Assembly (NCBI RefSeq): GCF_003853415.1
Contig: NZ_QTPP01000012.1
Coordinates: 124,001 to 188,000, forward strand
Length of the DNA: 64,000 bases
Reading direction: 5' to 3'
DNA from: Burkholderia sp. Bp9142
GTDB taxonomy: Bacteria; Pseudomonadota; Gammaproteobacteria; Burkholderiales; Burkholderiaceae
Shown here: piece after piece, positions 9,981 to 18,727 of the stretch
Position numbering within the stretch: position 1 is the first letter of the stretch
Layout: every line of letters begins with the position of its first letter
Program-made: the position numbers and the translations under genes
Notes under the pieces: model-generated
Told to the model about the DNA's origin: nothing
What the model saw: only the letters and a program-made list of their open reading frames with translations
Databases searched by the model: none

Positions 9981-11561
9981 TCACAGCGCCGTGAGCGCGC
10001 GCCGGTAGCGGATCGCCTCGGCGATCTGCGCGGCCGTCGGCAACGGGTCGCCGGCCAGGTCGGCGATCGTCCGCGCGACCTTCAGCACGCGGAAATACGC
10101 GCGCGCCGACCAGCCGAAGCGCTCGCCCGCCTCGCGCAGCAGCCGCTCGCCATCGTCGGTCGGGCGGCACAGGTCGTCGGTCTCGCGGCCGCTCAGCATG
10201 TGATTCGTCTTGCCCTGCCGGTCGAGCTGCAGCGCACGCGCCTGCGCGACCCGCGCGGCGACCGCGGCGCTCGGCTCGCCAGGCGCCGTCGCGCGCGACG
10301 CGAGTTCGGCAGGCGACAGTGCGGGCAGGTCGATCTGGATATCGATCCGGTCGAGCAGGGGCCCCGACAGCTTGCGCAGGTAACGCGTGGCGACGTCCGG
10401 CGAGCAGCGGCAGCGCCCGGACGGATCGCCGTGCCAGCCGCACGGACACGGATTCATCGCGGCGATCAGCTGGCACGCGGCGGGGAAATCAGCCTGCTGC
10501 GCCGCACGCGAGATCGTGATGCGGCCGGCTTCGAGCGGTTCGCGCAGCATCTCCAGCACGTGCCGGTCGAATTCGGGCAGCTCGTCGAGAAACAGCACGC
10601 CGAGGTGCGCGAGCGTGATCTCGCCCGGCTGCGGCGGGTTGCGGCCGCCGACCAGCGCGGCGGCGCTCGACGAATGGTGCGGCGCGCGGAATGGCCGCCG
10701 CCGCCACTGCGCGGGCGAGAAGCCGATGCGGCTCGCGGACAGGAGCGCGGCCGACGTCAGCGCCTCGTCGTCGGTCAGCGGCGGCAGGAGGCCCGGCAGC
10801 CGCGCGGCCAGCATCGACTTGCCGGCGCCGGGCGGCCCGATCATCAGCATGTGGTGCCCGCCCGCGGCGGCCACCTCGAGCGCGCGCCGGGCGCCGCGCT
10901 GGCCGACGACGTCCGCGAGATCGGCTGCGGCCGGCGCCGGCACGCCGTCGAGGCAGGGCGCCGCGACCGGCGCGAGCCGCGCGTCCGGCGCACCGGCGAG
11001 GTGCGCGCACAGCGCGGGCAGGTCGGGCGCGCCGAACACCGTGACGCCCGGCACGAGCGCGGCCTCGGCGGCGCTGTCGAGCGGCAGGTACAGCTCCGGC
11101 GGGCGCGACGCGGCCGCCGGGCCGGACATCGCGACGGGCTGCGCGCCGGAACCGGCACCCGATCCGGTTTCACCCGCGCGCCAGTCGCGTGCCGCGCCGC
11201 ACGCCATCGCGAACGCGCCGCGCATCGGCCGCAGCGCGCCGGTCAGCGACAGCTCGCCCGCGAATTCGCGGCCGGCCAGCGCGTCGGCCGGGATCTGCCC
11301 GTTCGCGGCGAGGATGCCGAGCGCGATCGGCAAGTCGAAGCGGCCCGACTCCTTCGGCAGGTCGGCCGGCGCGAGATTGACGGTGATGCGCCTGACGGGG
11401 AACTCGAATCCGCAGTTCTGCAGCGCGGCGCGCACGCGCTCGCGGCTTTCGCGGACTTCGAGATCGGGCAGGCCGACGATCGATATCGTGCAACCGTAAT
11501 TGCACTGCCACTCTCGGATGAGACTCTCATCGCAGATGGCACTTTTAGAATCCAACGGCAT
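9981..11561 (-). CDS. comM: ComM/YifB Mg-chelatase-like AAA+ ATPase, 5' end replaced at an island junction
   Basis: ComM is a hexameric branch-migration helicase that promotes integration of DNA taken up by natural transformation. From SIVGLPDLEVRESRERV onward the protein is typical: an N-terminal Lon-protease-like domain (APADLPKESGRFDLPIALGIL), Walker A GPPGAGKSMLAARL, Walker B VLFLDELPEF, RPFRAPHHSSS, the Cys-rich CPCGWHGDPSGRCRC, and the end FRVLKVARTIADLAG. The family's usual first ~35 residues are absent. The reading frame instead continues into foreign sequence (MPLDSKSAICDESLIREWQ), giving a chimeric 526-residue ORF with no evident native start. Expression from a start inside the island is possible but unlikely to give normal ComM. 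The missing N-terminus should lie at the other island end, outside the window. Confidence 0.88.
   Translation of the reverse strand: MPLDSKSAICDESLIREWQCNYGCTISIVGLPDLEVRESRERVRAALQNCGFEFPVRRITVNLAPADLPKESGRFDLPIALGILAANGQIPADALAGREFAGELSLTGALRPMRGAFAMACGAARDWRAGETGSGAGSGAQPVAMSGPAAASRPPELYLPLDSAAEAALVPGVTVFGAPDLPALCAHLAGAPDARLAPVAAPCLDGVPAPAAADLADVVGQRGARRALEVAAAGGHHMLMIGPPGAGKSMLAARLPGLLPPLTDDEALTSAALLSASRIGFSPAQWRRRPFRAPHHSSSAAALVGGRNPPQPGEITLAHLGVLFLDELPEFDRHVLEMLREPLEAGRITISRAAQQADFPAACQLIAAMNPCPCGWHGDPSGRCRCSPDVATRYLRKLSGPLLDRIDIQIDLPALSPAELASRATAPGEPSAAVAARVAQARALQLDRQGKTNHMLSGRETDDLCRPTDDGERLLREAGERFGWSARAYFRVLKVARTIADLAGDPLPTAAQIAEAIRYRRALTAL
11488..11505. other. Candidate attachment-site core at the island/comM junction
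   Basis: GTGCAA-CCGTAA-TTGCAC: perfect 6-base inverted arms around a 6-base centre, lying exactly where comM similarity ends. Arms of this kind are what a tyrosine recombinase binds on either side of its crossover region. No second copy is visible in the window, consistent with the right end being outside. The att role is inference. Confidence 0.4.
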
Positions 11562-11685
11562 TGGGCGTGGGAAGGCGTGAGATGTGGTGAAGTCCCAGTG
11601 GACAGCGTTTGAGATATCCTTTCGGCTCGAAGCAAAAGGCCAGCCAATTTCAAGCTCGCAGCTGTTAAATCGTCAATAAACACAA

Positions 11686-13017
11686 ATGCGTATCGATTTC
11701 ATTGCCCAACCGGCTCAGCAGCTTGGAAACCTGCTCGAAGCAGCCCTTGCCAGCGCCGTAAGCCCTACGCGGGTAGTACTCGTTTCCGCATTCGCCTCTC
11801 GGCAGGCAGTCCTTCGTCTCAAACGCCGCCTGCATGAGCTTCACACTGGCGGAACGGCCGTCCGGGTCGTCGTCGGCGTCGATATGGGTGGAACCAGCAA
11901 GGAGGTTCTACAAGAACTTTCCCGTTGGCCTTTCGAAGTCTTCGTGTTCAAGAATCGGAAAAGCGGAGTGACTTTTCACCCGAAGCTCTATCTGGTGGAG
12001 GCACCAACTGCAGGGGAAATCTTCCTCGGGTCAAACAATCTGACCGAAGGTGGCTTATACAGGAACTACGAAGGGGCAGTGCAGGTAAGTTACAGCCTTC
12101 CCGACGACGCCGCAGAGTTTGCTACGGCCAAGAATCAATTGAGCAAGTTTATTGAACCTGGTGCCCCGATTGGTCGGATTTTGGACAATGGATACTTGCA
12201 ATGGCTGGTCGCGCGGAATGAAATCCCGAGTGAAGTAGAGATTCGGCAGGGCCGTAGGCTCGCGCGAGGAGCTGGCACCCCGCAGGACGAAGGGGCGAGC
12301 TTATATGGATTCGAGCCCACAGCCGGCCCGCCTCAGCTTCCTCTCGAAGTTCAACAGGTCGTAATTGCCGCTGTGCGTAGCCAGATTGATGAGCTCAAGG
12401 AAGCAAAGGCCACTGCGCAGCGGATTCGAAGAGCTGAGGAAAGGAAGAGCAAGAAGGCGGCCGCTCCAGGGAGTTCCGTGGCGCTTCCAGTTCCTGAAAC
12501 CCAGCCGGAATTCGTTAGCCTCACGCCGCTGGCGCAAATCGCGCCTACGGCCTTTTATCTCGAACTTACCGCCACCGAGGGTAAATCTAGCGAGATTCCG
12601 GGCGAGCAGCGGATACCACTAGAAGCCGTTAGTGCAGCGCAAGATTTTTGGGGCTGGCCCGACAACTACGTCAGGTCTGTCAATCCCCGAAAGGGCGAAG
12701 GTGCCGGAGGGGAAGAGCGTGTCTACTTCAATTGGAAGCCAGTGTGGCGCGTACGCTCAATCAGCGACGCCGCCAAAGAAGTAATTAACGGCGTTCGCAT
12801 GTACTTCTACCAGAACAGTTCGGACTTTAGGTTTTACTCTGGCGCGTTAGTGGGGTGGGCGAAGGCAGGCGACTTCATCCGGATTACTCGCGGCGAAAAT
12901 CAGCCGTACACCTACGACTGCGCGTTGGCGATAGCAGGCACGCCAGAGCACGCAGAATGGAAGTCCTATTGCCCGCCCGCTACCGGACGCTCTCCCCGCC
13001 TATTCGGATTCTCGTGA
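11686..13017 (+). CDS. Phospholipase-D-fold nuclease, candidate restriction endonuclease
   Basis: A 443-residue protein whose N-terminal ~190 residues carry a single PLD/HKD catalytic motif: H98-P-K100 (VTFHPKLYLVEA) followed by GSNNLTEGG (115-123), with the nearby RVVVGVDMGGTS strand typical of PLD-like nucleases. The C-terminal ~250 residues (from about SLTPLAQIAPTAFYLELT) have no motif I can name and may recognise DNA. Its stop is 2 bases from the stop of a convergent tandem methyltransferase. PLD nucleases partnered with amino-methyltransferases are known from BfiI/BmrI and NgoFVII, which cleave DNA without metal ions. No Walker motif argues against a helicase-linked PLD. The start follows an A/T-rich leader with no strong ribosome binding site. 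Confidence 0.8.
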   Translation: MRIDFIAQPAQQLGNLLEAALASAVSPTRVVLVSAFASRQAVLRLKRRLHELHTGGTAVRVVVGVDMGGTSKEVLQELSRWPFEVFVFKNRKSGVTFHPKLYLVEAPTAGEIFLGSNNLTEGGLYRNYEGAVQVSYSLPDDAAEFATAKNQLSKFIEPGAPIGRILDNGYLQWLVARNEIPSEVEIRQGRRLARGAGTPQDEGASLYGFEPTAGPPQLPLEVQQVVIAAVRSQIDELKEAKATAQRIRRAEERKSKKAAAPGSSVALPVPETQPEFVSLTPLAQIAPTAFYLELTATEGKSSEIPGEQRIPLEAVSAAQDFWGWPDNYVRSVNPRKGEGAGGEERVYFNWKPVWRVRSISDAAKEVINGVRMYFYQNSSDFRFYSGALVGWAKAGDFIRITRGENQPYTYDCALAIAGTPEHAEWKSYCPPATGRSPRLFGFS

Positions 13018-13019
13018 TT

Positions 13020-15827
13020 TTATTTGCGAAACCGAAGCACGACGTTCTCAGTGATAGCGTTCTTGATATGCACTAGGTTTTCGGTCGTGACCGAAATGTC
13101 GATGCGCTCGACGGCCGTGAAACCGTGCGTTAGTGCGATTGTCTCCACGAGGTCCGTCGACGGAATGCGTATGTCGTCGCCGTCGATGTTCATCTTACTA
13201 TCGCCGATGACGACCATGGCTTCGGCATTTGGTTTGCAGAGCCTGTGAAGTTGCGAAAACACGGAGTCCATGTCTTTAAGGAACCGGTGTACGAGTGCCG
13301 GCATGTTCTGTTTACGGAACCCGGAATCAGACGACCGCGCAATGGCGCCATGCAGGTGCCGAACAAACTCCAGGCACTCGCGAGGTAGACTATCCTTCTT
13401 GAGAAACTCTGTCTCGAGTTGTCGTTTGCTCGTTGTATTGAGTTCACGGCTTCCAATGAGTGCCTGTTCGAGTGGGCGTCGCTCACTTCCGCTCAGTCCA
13501 AACAGCGATAGCAGCGACAGACGGTCCGTATCAATATAGGGCAACGCCATTGCGTATGGCGGGCTTGTTAGAACCAGGTCTACAGTCTCGTTGGAAAGCC
13601 CAAGTGTGTCGTAGGTAGTTTTCAGGCGGTTATCGCCGGCGATTGCGTGAGAGCGGAAAAACGGATTGGGCGCATAACCTCGGACCTTCCAGAACTTCTC
13701 GACGCGCGCGAACTGTAGGGCGAGTTGCTCCTTGAATAGACCGAACACGTCCGCATCGTCTAGCAAAACCTTACGGTAACGTATCCGAAGGTCCGTTGGC
13801 TCTTGCTGGGACACTTCGCGAATTATGCTGCTTAGAACAACCTGAAGGAAGTCACGCACGGCACCGCTGCTGCCAGAGCGAATTACTTTCAATAGCCAGT
13901 TAAGCTTCCGGCTGACAGGTGCAGCAAACCATCGGCCGATTTCGTCGAGACACTCCGGATTGAATTGGTCTAAGCTGGAAGGCAAACGGGATGAAGCGGC
14001 ATCTATCGTTTCCACGACGCTTGCCACCACATCTGTTAGCACGTCGGGGTCGACGTCGAGAATCGACGTCTTTGCCCGCGCTATCTGTGCGGCTAGAGGA
14101 TTGAGGTCACAGCCATAGGTTGCGTAACCATTCAGATGCCCCTCAAGCAGCGTAGTCCCGCTCCCGCAGAATGGGTCGAGGATGGTTGCCCCGTGCGGCA
14201 GCGACAACTGGTTAATAAGACCCTTAGCCAGCTGTGGGTAGAACTTCCCTTTGTAAGCGTGAATACCGTGCGTTACATATTTCGGGTCTTTGCGTGCGCT
14301 CGGGTTGACCGCTGCGCCATTCTCCAAAATCGCTTGCCAGGTCGGCTCTCCATGACCATTCGGAAAGCGGATTTGATGGGTGAACACTAGAGAACGGCAG
14401 CGAATCAAGTCGCCAACGTCAGCTTGCTTTTGAATCGAGGCGACGCCCGCGTCAGCCAACTCCCCGAGTTTCACCGGTCCACTTTCCCGTTCGCGCAATT
14501 TCAGCTCATACGGCCATGGCTTGTAGGGAGGTGGTTCCAAGGTAACGAGCGTCCTCTTGGCTCTCTTTCGAAGAATCAGCAGACTTTCGGTTGCGGCCCT
14601 TCGCCCCGCAGGGGTGAACGACCGCCTCGTCTTATGCACTGGACGCTCAATGACACAGCTTGTGTCGAATCCATGGTCATCGGCTTCGTCAGCGAGGAGG
14701 CTGGCTGTTGCGTACGTCTCCCCGTTATAGACAGAGTCGCCGATTACCAACGCGGCATAGCGTCCGCTTTTCAGTACCCGGCGGATGTTGTCCAGTGCCA
14801 GCCGCATATCTGCGAAGTAACTTTCGAATCCGCTTGATTCCCGCTGATGCTTCAGGTGCGAACCAATTTCGACCTTGCCCAATGCGACAGGGTCGAAGCC
14901 CAGCCAAAGCAAGCGAAAACGGTGGTACAGGTGGTAGTCCGTGGCATTCCCATAAGGTGGCGACGTAACGACCAAGTCCACTGAGCCATCCGGAATCTCA
15001 TTTGAAGAGATGTTGCGGACGTCGCCCGTGAGAAAACGAGATACCCCATAGCGGGTCGCTGCCGCGTTCCGGGCCACGGACTTCATTACAGTCTCGAATT
15101 CCTTCACATAGCGCTTGGTCGTTTCACCGATGGGTACTACGCGGGGTACGCTCTTGTATCGCGTCTCGGAATCTTGAAATGAAGCAGACAGTACTGTACG
15201 TGACAACGCTAGCTTTGCGATGTCCTGTGCTGATTCACTTTCAAGCTGAGAAATCCGATAGCGGATATGGGAAAGCTCGCCGAAGGCCGAGTCAGCGAAC
15301 CATTTTTCACGATTCGCGATTGTTGGCGCGTGAGCCCCGTACGCCGCCATTAGTTCTGCTGCGTCGGAGGGCAATGACTCAAGGAGTGCACGCAAGGCCC
15401 CGTGCAGCAAGTGAAGCTCGGCCGTGACGTCCGCCGACACTCGCGCAGTCTTTACGCGACCGATAAGCGCGGCGACGGGATTGGCGTCAACGCTGACCGC
15501 GCGTCGGCCGAGGCGGATAGCCTCTAGGGCCGTTGTCCCGCTGCCTCCGAATGGGTCGAATACTAACTCCCCGCGCGAACTAAGCAACGAAATGAACGTA
15601 CCAGGCAGTTGCGGTATGAACTTGGCCGGGTAGGGGTGCAGGTCATGACCTAGGAAGCGCGTATCGTCGTCAGTGAATCCCCAATCCAGCGAGTTCAAGT
15701 GAGAGAGCGCATCTTTCGGGCTCCGCGTATGAAGAGGTAGCTCTTCATACGACGCAGCCGCTGGCGTCTCGTCCGTCGTCGCGAAGGCTGATAGTTGGGC
15801 TTGAGTCCAAAGGGTGTTCTGTCGCAT
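13020..15827 (-). CDS. Tandem-domain DNA N4-cytosine/N6-adenine methyltransferase
   Basis: About 935 residues with two complete methyltransferase cores in one chain. The first has LHPYPAKFIPQLPGTF, the AdoMet motif DPFGGSGTTALEA and the catalytic TSPPYGNATDY. The second has IHAYKGKFYPQLAKGLI, DPFCGSGTTLLEG and TSPPYAMALPYIDTD. TSPPY favours N4-methylcytosine, though adenine is not excluded. Two fused methylases suit an asymmetric recognition site whose strands need separate modification, as in type IIS systems. It is convergent with the PLD nuclease and presumably its protective partner. I chose ATG 15827, a few bases after CTCCCAGA and just before the conserved N-terminal part; the open frame runs on to 15971. 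Confidence 0.85.
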   Translation of the reverse strand: MRQNTLWTQAQLSAFATTDETPAAASYEELPLHTRSPKDALSHLNSLDWGFTDDDTRFLGHDLHPYPAKFIPQLPGTFISLLSSRGELVFDPFGGSGTTALEAIRLGRRAVSVDANPVAALIGRVKTARVSADVTAELHLLHGALRALLESLPSDAAELMAAYGAHAPTIANREKWFADSAFGELSHIRYRISQLESESAQDIAKLALSRTVLSASFQDSETRYKSVPRVVPIGETTKRYVKEFETVMKSVARNAAATRYGVSRFLTGDVRNISSNEIPDGSVDLVVTSPPYGNATDYHLYHRFRLLWLGFDPVALGKVEIGSHLKHQRESSGFESYFADMRLALDNIRRVLKSGRYAALVIGDSVYNGETYATASLLADEADDHGFDTSCVIERPVHKTRRSFTPAGRRAATESLLILRKRAKRTLVTLEPPPYKPWPYELKLRERESGPVKLGELADAGVASIQKQADVGDLIRCRSLVFTHQIRFPNGHGEPTWQAILENGAAVNPSARKDPKYVTHGIHAYKGKFYPQLAKGLINQLSLPHGATILDPFCGSGTTLLEGHLNGYATYGCDLNPLAAQIARAKTSILDVDPDVLTDVVASVVETIDAASSRLPSSLDQFNPECLDEIGRWFAAPVSRKLNWLLKVIRSGSSGAVRDFLQVVLSSIIREVSQQEPTDLRIRYRKVLLDDADVFGLFKEQLALQFARVEKFWKVRGYAPNPFFRSHAIAGDNRLKTTYDTLGLSNETVDLVLTSPPYAMALPYIDTDRLSLLSLFGLSGSERRPLEQALIGSRELNTTSKRQLETEFLKKDSLPRECLEFVRHLHGAIARSSDSGFRKQNMPALVHRFLKDMDSVFSQLHRLCKPNAEAMVVIGDSKMNIDGDDIRIPSTDLVETIALTHGFTAVERIDISVTTENLVHIKNAITENVVLRFRK

Positions 15828-16240
15828 TCTGGGAGTATAACAAAAACCCAGATTTTGCACTCTCCGCTTTTGCGGTGGCGTCCAACCGGTACGCTTATCG
15901 GTCCAGCTCGCGCGACTCTCTAGCGGAAAGGACTGTTTGAGCGGGATGCAGGTTGCCCATCGATTTTCCACAACCGGACCCGCCTGGGACGCATGGTCCG
16001 AAATCGCGATGACGGCCTGAGAGGCCGAGCTGCCGAGAGGGGTGGCAGTGTAGCAGCGCAGATTTGGAAGATAGGAGTCGCGTCTGATACGATATCGCCA
16101 ACTTAAGTCTTACCTGCTCTGCTGTCTTTGGGTGGGATGTCCGGAGACTTCCCAGGTGGTCTGCTGATGTTGGCTGCCCTCGTCTCGATGTTTGACATCG
16201 AGTTCTCAGTTGTTTATTCGACTAAGAAGAGGAACGGAAA
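15828..16240. other. Intergenic region between methyltransferase and small ORF
   Basis: About 410 bases with no convincing gene. It must hold the methyltransferase promoter on the minus strand (TTATACT just before its start resembles a -10) and possibly a plus-strand promoter for the small ORF at 16241. Confidence 0.4.
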
Positions 16241-16348
16241 ATGAAAGTTAGATTTCGCCTGAAAAGCAAGTGCAATGGCGTCAAGTCTCTGGGGGTTAAT
16301 GACGGCAGACCACTGAGGGAAGTAAGGACGTTCGCTAATTACGGCTAG
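16241..16348 (+). CDS. Possible 35-residue small protein, or leader of a structured RNA
   Basis: ATG 16241 is preceded by AAGAAGAGGAACGGAAA, a strong ribosome binding site. The frame encodes a basic 35-residue peptide (MKVRFRLKSKCNGVK...TFANYG) and ends 32 bases before a perfect rho-independent terminator. No family is recognised. GGGGG (near 16290) and CCCCC (near 16361) within the unit could pair, so a small structured RNA is an alternative. It stands alone between the restriction-modification and CBASS modules. Confidence 0.4.
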   Translation: MKVRFRLKSKCNGVKSLGVNDGRPLREVRTFANYG

Positions 16349-16380
16349 GTGAGAGCAGACTCCCCCGCCAATGAATAAAG

Positions 16381-16412
16381 GGTATGCGCCAGCATTGGCG
16401 CATACCTTTTTT
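16381..16412 (+). terminator. Strong rho-independent terminator
   Basis: Perfect 11-base arms GGTATGCGCCA/TGGCGCATACC around GCAT, followed by six T. On the plus strand it ends the small unit at 16241. It also lies immediately after the ImmA-type gene on the opposite strand and may act in both directions. Confidence 0.85.
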
Positions 16413-16413
16413 C

Positions 16414-17286
16414 TTATCTTGGCACAGGTTCGTAGCCGGCACGAGGTGGCCAAACATCCGCCAGCCTGGGCAGCACCAATAGAGTAAGCACGCGATTGTG
16501 GGCTGTCGAGGTGATTTTCATTTCTCGGACCGACATCGTTGGCTCGGCATGGTCGAACCACGTACGTGCGGGTAGAAGGCGGCCGTCGCGAGAATGCGGT
16601 ACGGTCTGGTCTGCCGTGAGTGACCCTGCTGGCACCGCCACTGGAGTTCCGCGAGTCCGGAAAAAAGCGCCCGCTCGGAACGCAGGTTCGCTCGACGATG
16701 CCCAATGAACGAATCCGTCAGACGACAGCAGTACGACTGCCTTTTCGTCCGTGTAGTCCAACCATTTGAGGACGGCCGCAGTCAGTGAAACGCCGTACCG
16801 GGCCGCGCAGTGGCTCAACACATCCAGGTCGACGGTCTGTCCGATTTGCTGTCGAAAATCCGTGAGCGGCATGAGCAGGTAGGAGGCGAACCGGTCAGCC
16901 TGCGCTTCGATGTCTTGCTCATTCTTGGACCAGTTCAGCATGTCCTGCTCGGTGCACTGAAACGAGTCTGTCGTTGACCGGTGCAGAATGTAATGCCCCA
17001 GCTCGTGAGCCTGCGTGAACCGAATGCGTCCTTTGGATGAAAGGGCGCTGTTGTACAGCAGCAACCAGTCCGAGTCGACCTTGAAGAGCCCGCCTTCGAA
17101 CTGTTGGATGTCTGCCGCCTGGACGTCGGTAATTGGGTCCTTCCACTGATAGAAGTCAGCGCATCCGCGTGCAAGGCGCTCGACATCCACTGGAAAGCGG
17201 TCTTCGCCTGCTTGCGCGGCATAAGCGGCCAGAATATGACTAAGCTTGCTGGCCTCCTTCGGAGGCGACAAGGACTCGCTGGTCAT
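16414..17286 (-). CDS. ImmA/IrrE-family metallo-endopeptidase (anti-repressor type)
   Basis: A cytoplasmic zinc protease of 290 residues with the catalytic signature QAHELGHYILHR (HExxH) about one third into the chain. The downstream helix EAQADRFASYLLMP carries the third ligand acid. The C-terminal half (after VLLSSDGFVHWASSS) is variable and may be the sensor. It overlaps the upstream XRE gene by four bases (ATGA), so the two are translationally coupled. In ImmR/ImmA-type pairs the protease cleaves the XRE repressor on a DNA-damage or phage signal. The divergent CBASS operon shares the same control region, suggesting that this pair regulates CBASS. Confidence 0.88.
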   Translation of the reverse strand: MTSESLSPPKEASKLSHILAAYAAQAGEDRFPVDVERLARGCADFYQWKDPITDVQAADIQQFEGGLFKVDSDWLLLYNSALSSKGRIRFTQAHELGHYILHRSTTDSFQCTEQDMLNWSKNEQDIEAQADRFASYLLMPLTDFRQQIGQTVDLDVLSHCAARYGVSLTAAVLKWLDYTDEKAVVLLSSDGFVHWASSSEPAFRAGAFFRTRGTPVAVPAGSLTADQTVPHSRDGRLLPARTWFDHAEPTMSVREMKITSTAHNRVLTLLVLPRLADVWPPRAGYEPVPR

Positions 17287-17609
17287 TTTTTCTTGAACGT
17301 TTCCAGAATCTTTCGCAGCTGTTCTTTCGCGGTAGGGTCTAGCTTCTGGTAGTTTCGGAAGAAGACCTCGTCCTTATGCTTTTCCCCAGGGACGCTGACG
17401 TCCTCGTCAATGAAATAGCTCACCGTGACACCCAGCACATCTGCCAACGCCGACAGCTTTTCGGCAGATGGGCGCTGTGACTCACGGTTTTCGAGCTCCC
17501 ATATGTAGCTCTTGCTCATTCCGGCTCGTTCCGCGAGCTGGTCAAGCGTCAGCCCGCGCTGCTTACGCAACTCCCGGAGTTTGTCGCAAAGTCGTGTCGC
17601 CATATCCAT
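17283..17609 (-). CDS. XRE-family transcriptional repressor paired with ImmA-type protease
   Basis: A 108-residue helix-turn-helix regulator: LDQLAERAGMSKSYIWELENRE, then RPSAEKLSALADVLGVTVSYF, the standard XRE fold, followed by a short charged tail (KLDPTAKEQLRKILETFKKK) that may be the protease-sensitive or oligomerising part. It overlaps the downstream ImmA-type gene. A repeated TCGCTACTCCGAACA element occurs twice in the 149-base gap to the divergent CBASS operon, one copy overlapping each likely promoter. It is therefore predicted to repress both itself and CBASS. Confidence 0.9.
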   Translation of the reverse strand: MDMATRLCDKLRELRKQRGLTLDQLAERAGMSKSYIWELENRESQRPSAEKLSALADVLGVTVSYFIDEDVSVPGEKHKDEVFFRNYQKLDPTAKEQLRKILETFKKK

Positions 17610-17631
17610 CCTCTAGATGACTCGGATTGTA

Positions 17632-17705
17632 TCGCTACTCCGAACAAAATGGTTGACAGAAGCGAAAGTCCAGAGGATAGTGCCTCATGTTCGCTACTCC
17701 GAACA
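17632..17705. promoter_or_regulatory. CBASS promoter with duplicated operator
   Basis: TCGCTACTCCGAACA occurs at 17632-17646 and 17691-17705. The second copy sits inside a perfect inverted repeat, TGTTCG-CTACTC-CGAACA (17688-17705). Between them lies a sigma-70-type promoter: TTGACA at 17653-17658, a 17-base spacer, then GATAGT at 17676-17681, reading toward the CBASS genes. One operator covers the expected start point and the other lies toward the XRE gene. The elements are seen directly; XRE binding is inference. Confidence 0.65.
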
Positions 17706-17758
17706 TTTTGTGCTGTTATATCGGGTTTGTGGCGATTTCGCAATCTCGGCGAGGTGAT

Positions 17759-18724
17759 ATGACGCGTACTCACGTAGACCATCAAGATATCGTTCGATTT
17801 GCGCAGGAAAAGGTCAACCTGCCAAAGGAGAAGGCCGACGAATTTCGCGCACAGGCGCGCCGGCTACGGGAGCGGCTGGAAGGTTACATCGGGGACCATC
17901 CGGACTTTTCACTTAAGAAAATGTTGTTGTCGGGTAGCCTCGCCAAAGGCACGGCGTTGCGCACTCTCAATGACATCGATGTCGCGGTCTATGTGAGCCG
18001 TGACGACGCGCCGCACGAAATCGGCGACCTGATTTCGTATCTTGCCGAACGGCTGCGCAAGGCCTATCCCAACTTCACGTCCGACCAGGTCAAGCAGCAA
18101 ACGTACTCCGTCACCGTGTCGTTCAAAGGCTCGGGGCTGGACGTTGACGTGGTGCCGATTCTGTACGCCGGCGACCCCGAATGGCGCGGCCAACTGGTGA
18201 GCCAGGAAGACGGCGAGTTGCTGGAGACCAGCATTCCGTTGCATCTTGCATTCACGCGTAAGCGAAAGCAGGCGCAGGAGACGCACTACGCGCAGGTCGT
18301 TCGCCTCGTCAAGTATTGGGCTCGTTTGATGAAGCGTGAGCGTGAGGGGTTCCGATTCAAGTCCTTCATGATTGAACTCATCCTGGCGCATCTGAGCGAC
18401 GAGGGCGTGGATTTTTCGGACTACCCGAATGCGCTTCAGGCGTTTTTCACTTACGTGGCTCAGACGGACTTAGCCGCTCGTATCGTCTTCGACGACCACT
18501 ACGCGCCGTTGGTGGTCCCAGCGAGCAGCGACCGCGTGCAAATTTTCGACCCCATCAATTCGAAGAACAACGTCGCGCGCCTCTATACGAAACAGCAAGC
18601 GGCGGACATTGTCGACGCAGCCCTCGACGCGGGTGATGCCATTGACGCCGCACTCGCGGCGCCGACCAAGGAGTTGACGGTTCGGTACTGGCAAAAGGTC
18701 TTCGGTTCCTCTTTTCAGGTGTAG
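17759..18724 (+). CDS. CD-NTase (cGAS/DncV-like oligonucleotide cyclase) of a CBASS system
   Basis: The signal-generating enzyme of CBASS; on phage infection it makes a cyclic oligonucleotide. 321 residues from ATG 17759 (after GAGGTGAT). It has the nucleotidyltransferase motif LLSGSLAKGTAL (GS 59-60), the metal-binding D72-x-D74 (NDIDVAVYV) and a third acid in LDVDVVPI (about 128-130), followed by an OAS1-like C-terminal helical domain (QVVRLVKYWARLMK). With HORMA, TRIP13 and NucC partners the product is expected to be cyclic tri-AMP. It is the first gene of a tight four-gene operon. Confidence 0.93.
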   Translation: MTRTHVDHQDIVRFAQEKVNLPKEKADEFRAQARRLRERLEGYIGDHPDFSLKKMLLSGSLAKGTALRTLNDIDVAVYVSRDDAPHEIGDLISYLAERLRKAYPNFTSDQVKQQTYSVTVSFKGSGLDVDVVPILYAGDPEWRGQLVSQEDGELLETSIPLHLAFTRKRKQAQETHYAQVVRLVKYWARLMKREREGFRFKSFMIELILAHLSDEGVDFSDYPNALQAFFTYVAQTDLAARIVFDDHYAPLVVPASSDRVQIFDPINSKNNVARLYTKQQAADIVDAALDAGDAIDAALAAPTKELTVRYWQKVFGSSFQV

Positions 18725-18727
18725 TCC

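Noticed and set aside
11470..11700. tRNA-gene attachment site for the island
   Set aside because: No tRNA-like cloverleaf is present at the junction; the disrupted gene is clearly comM.
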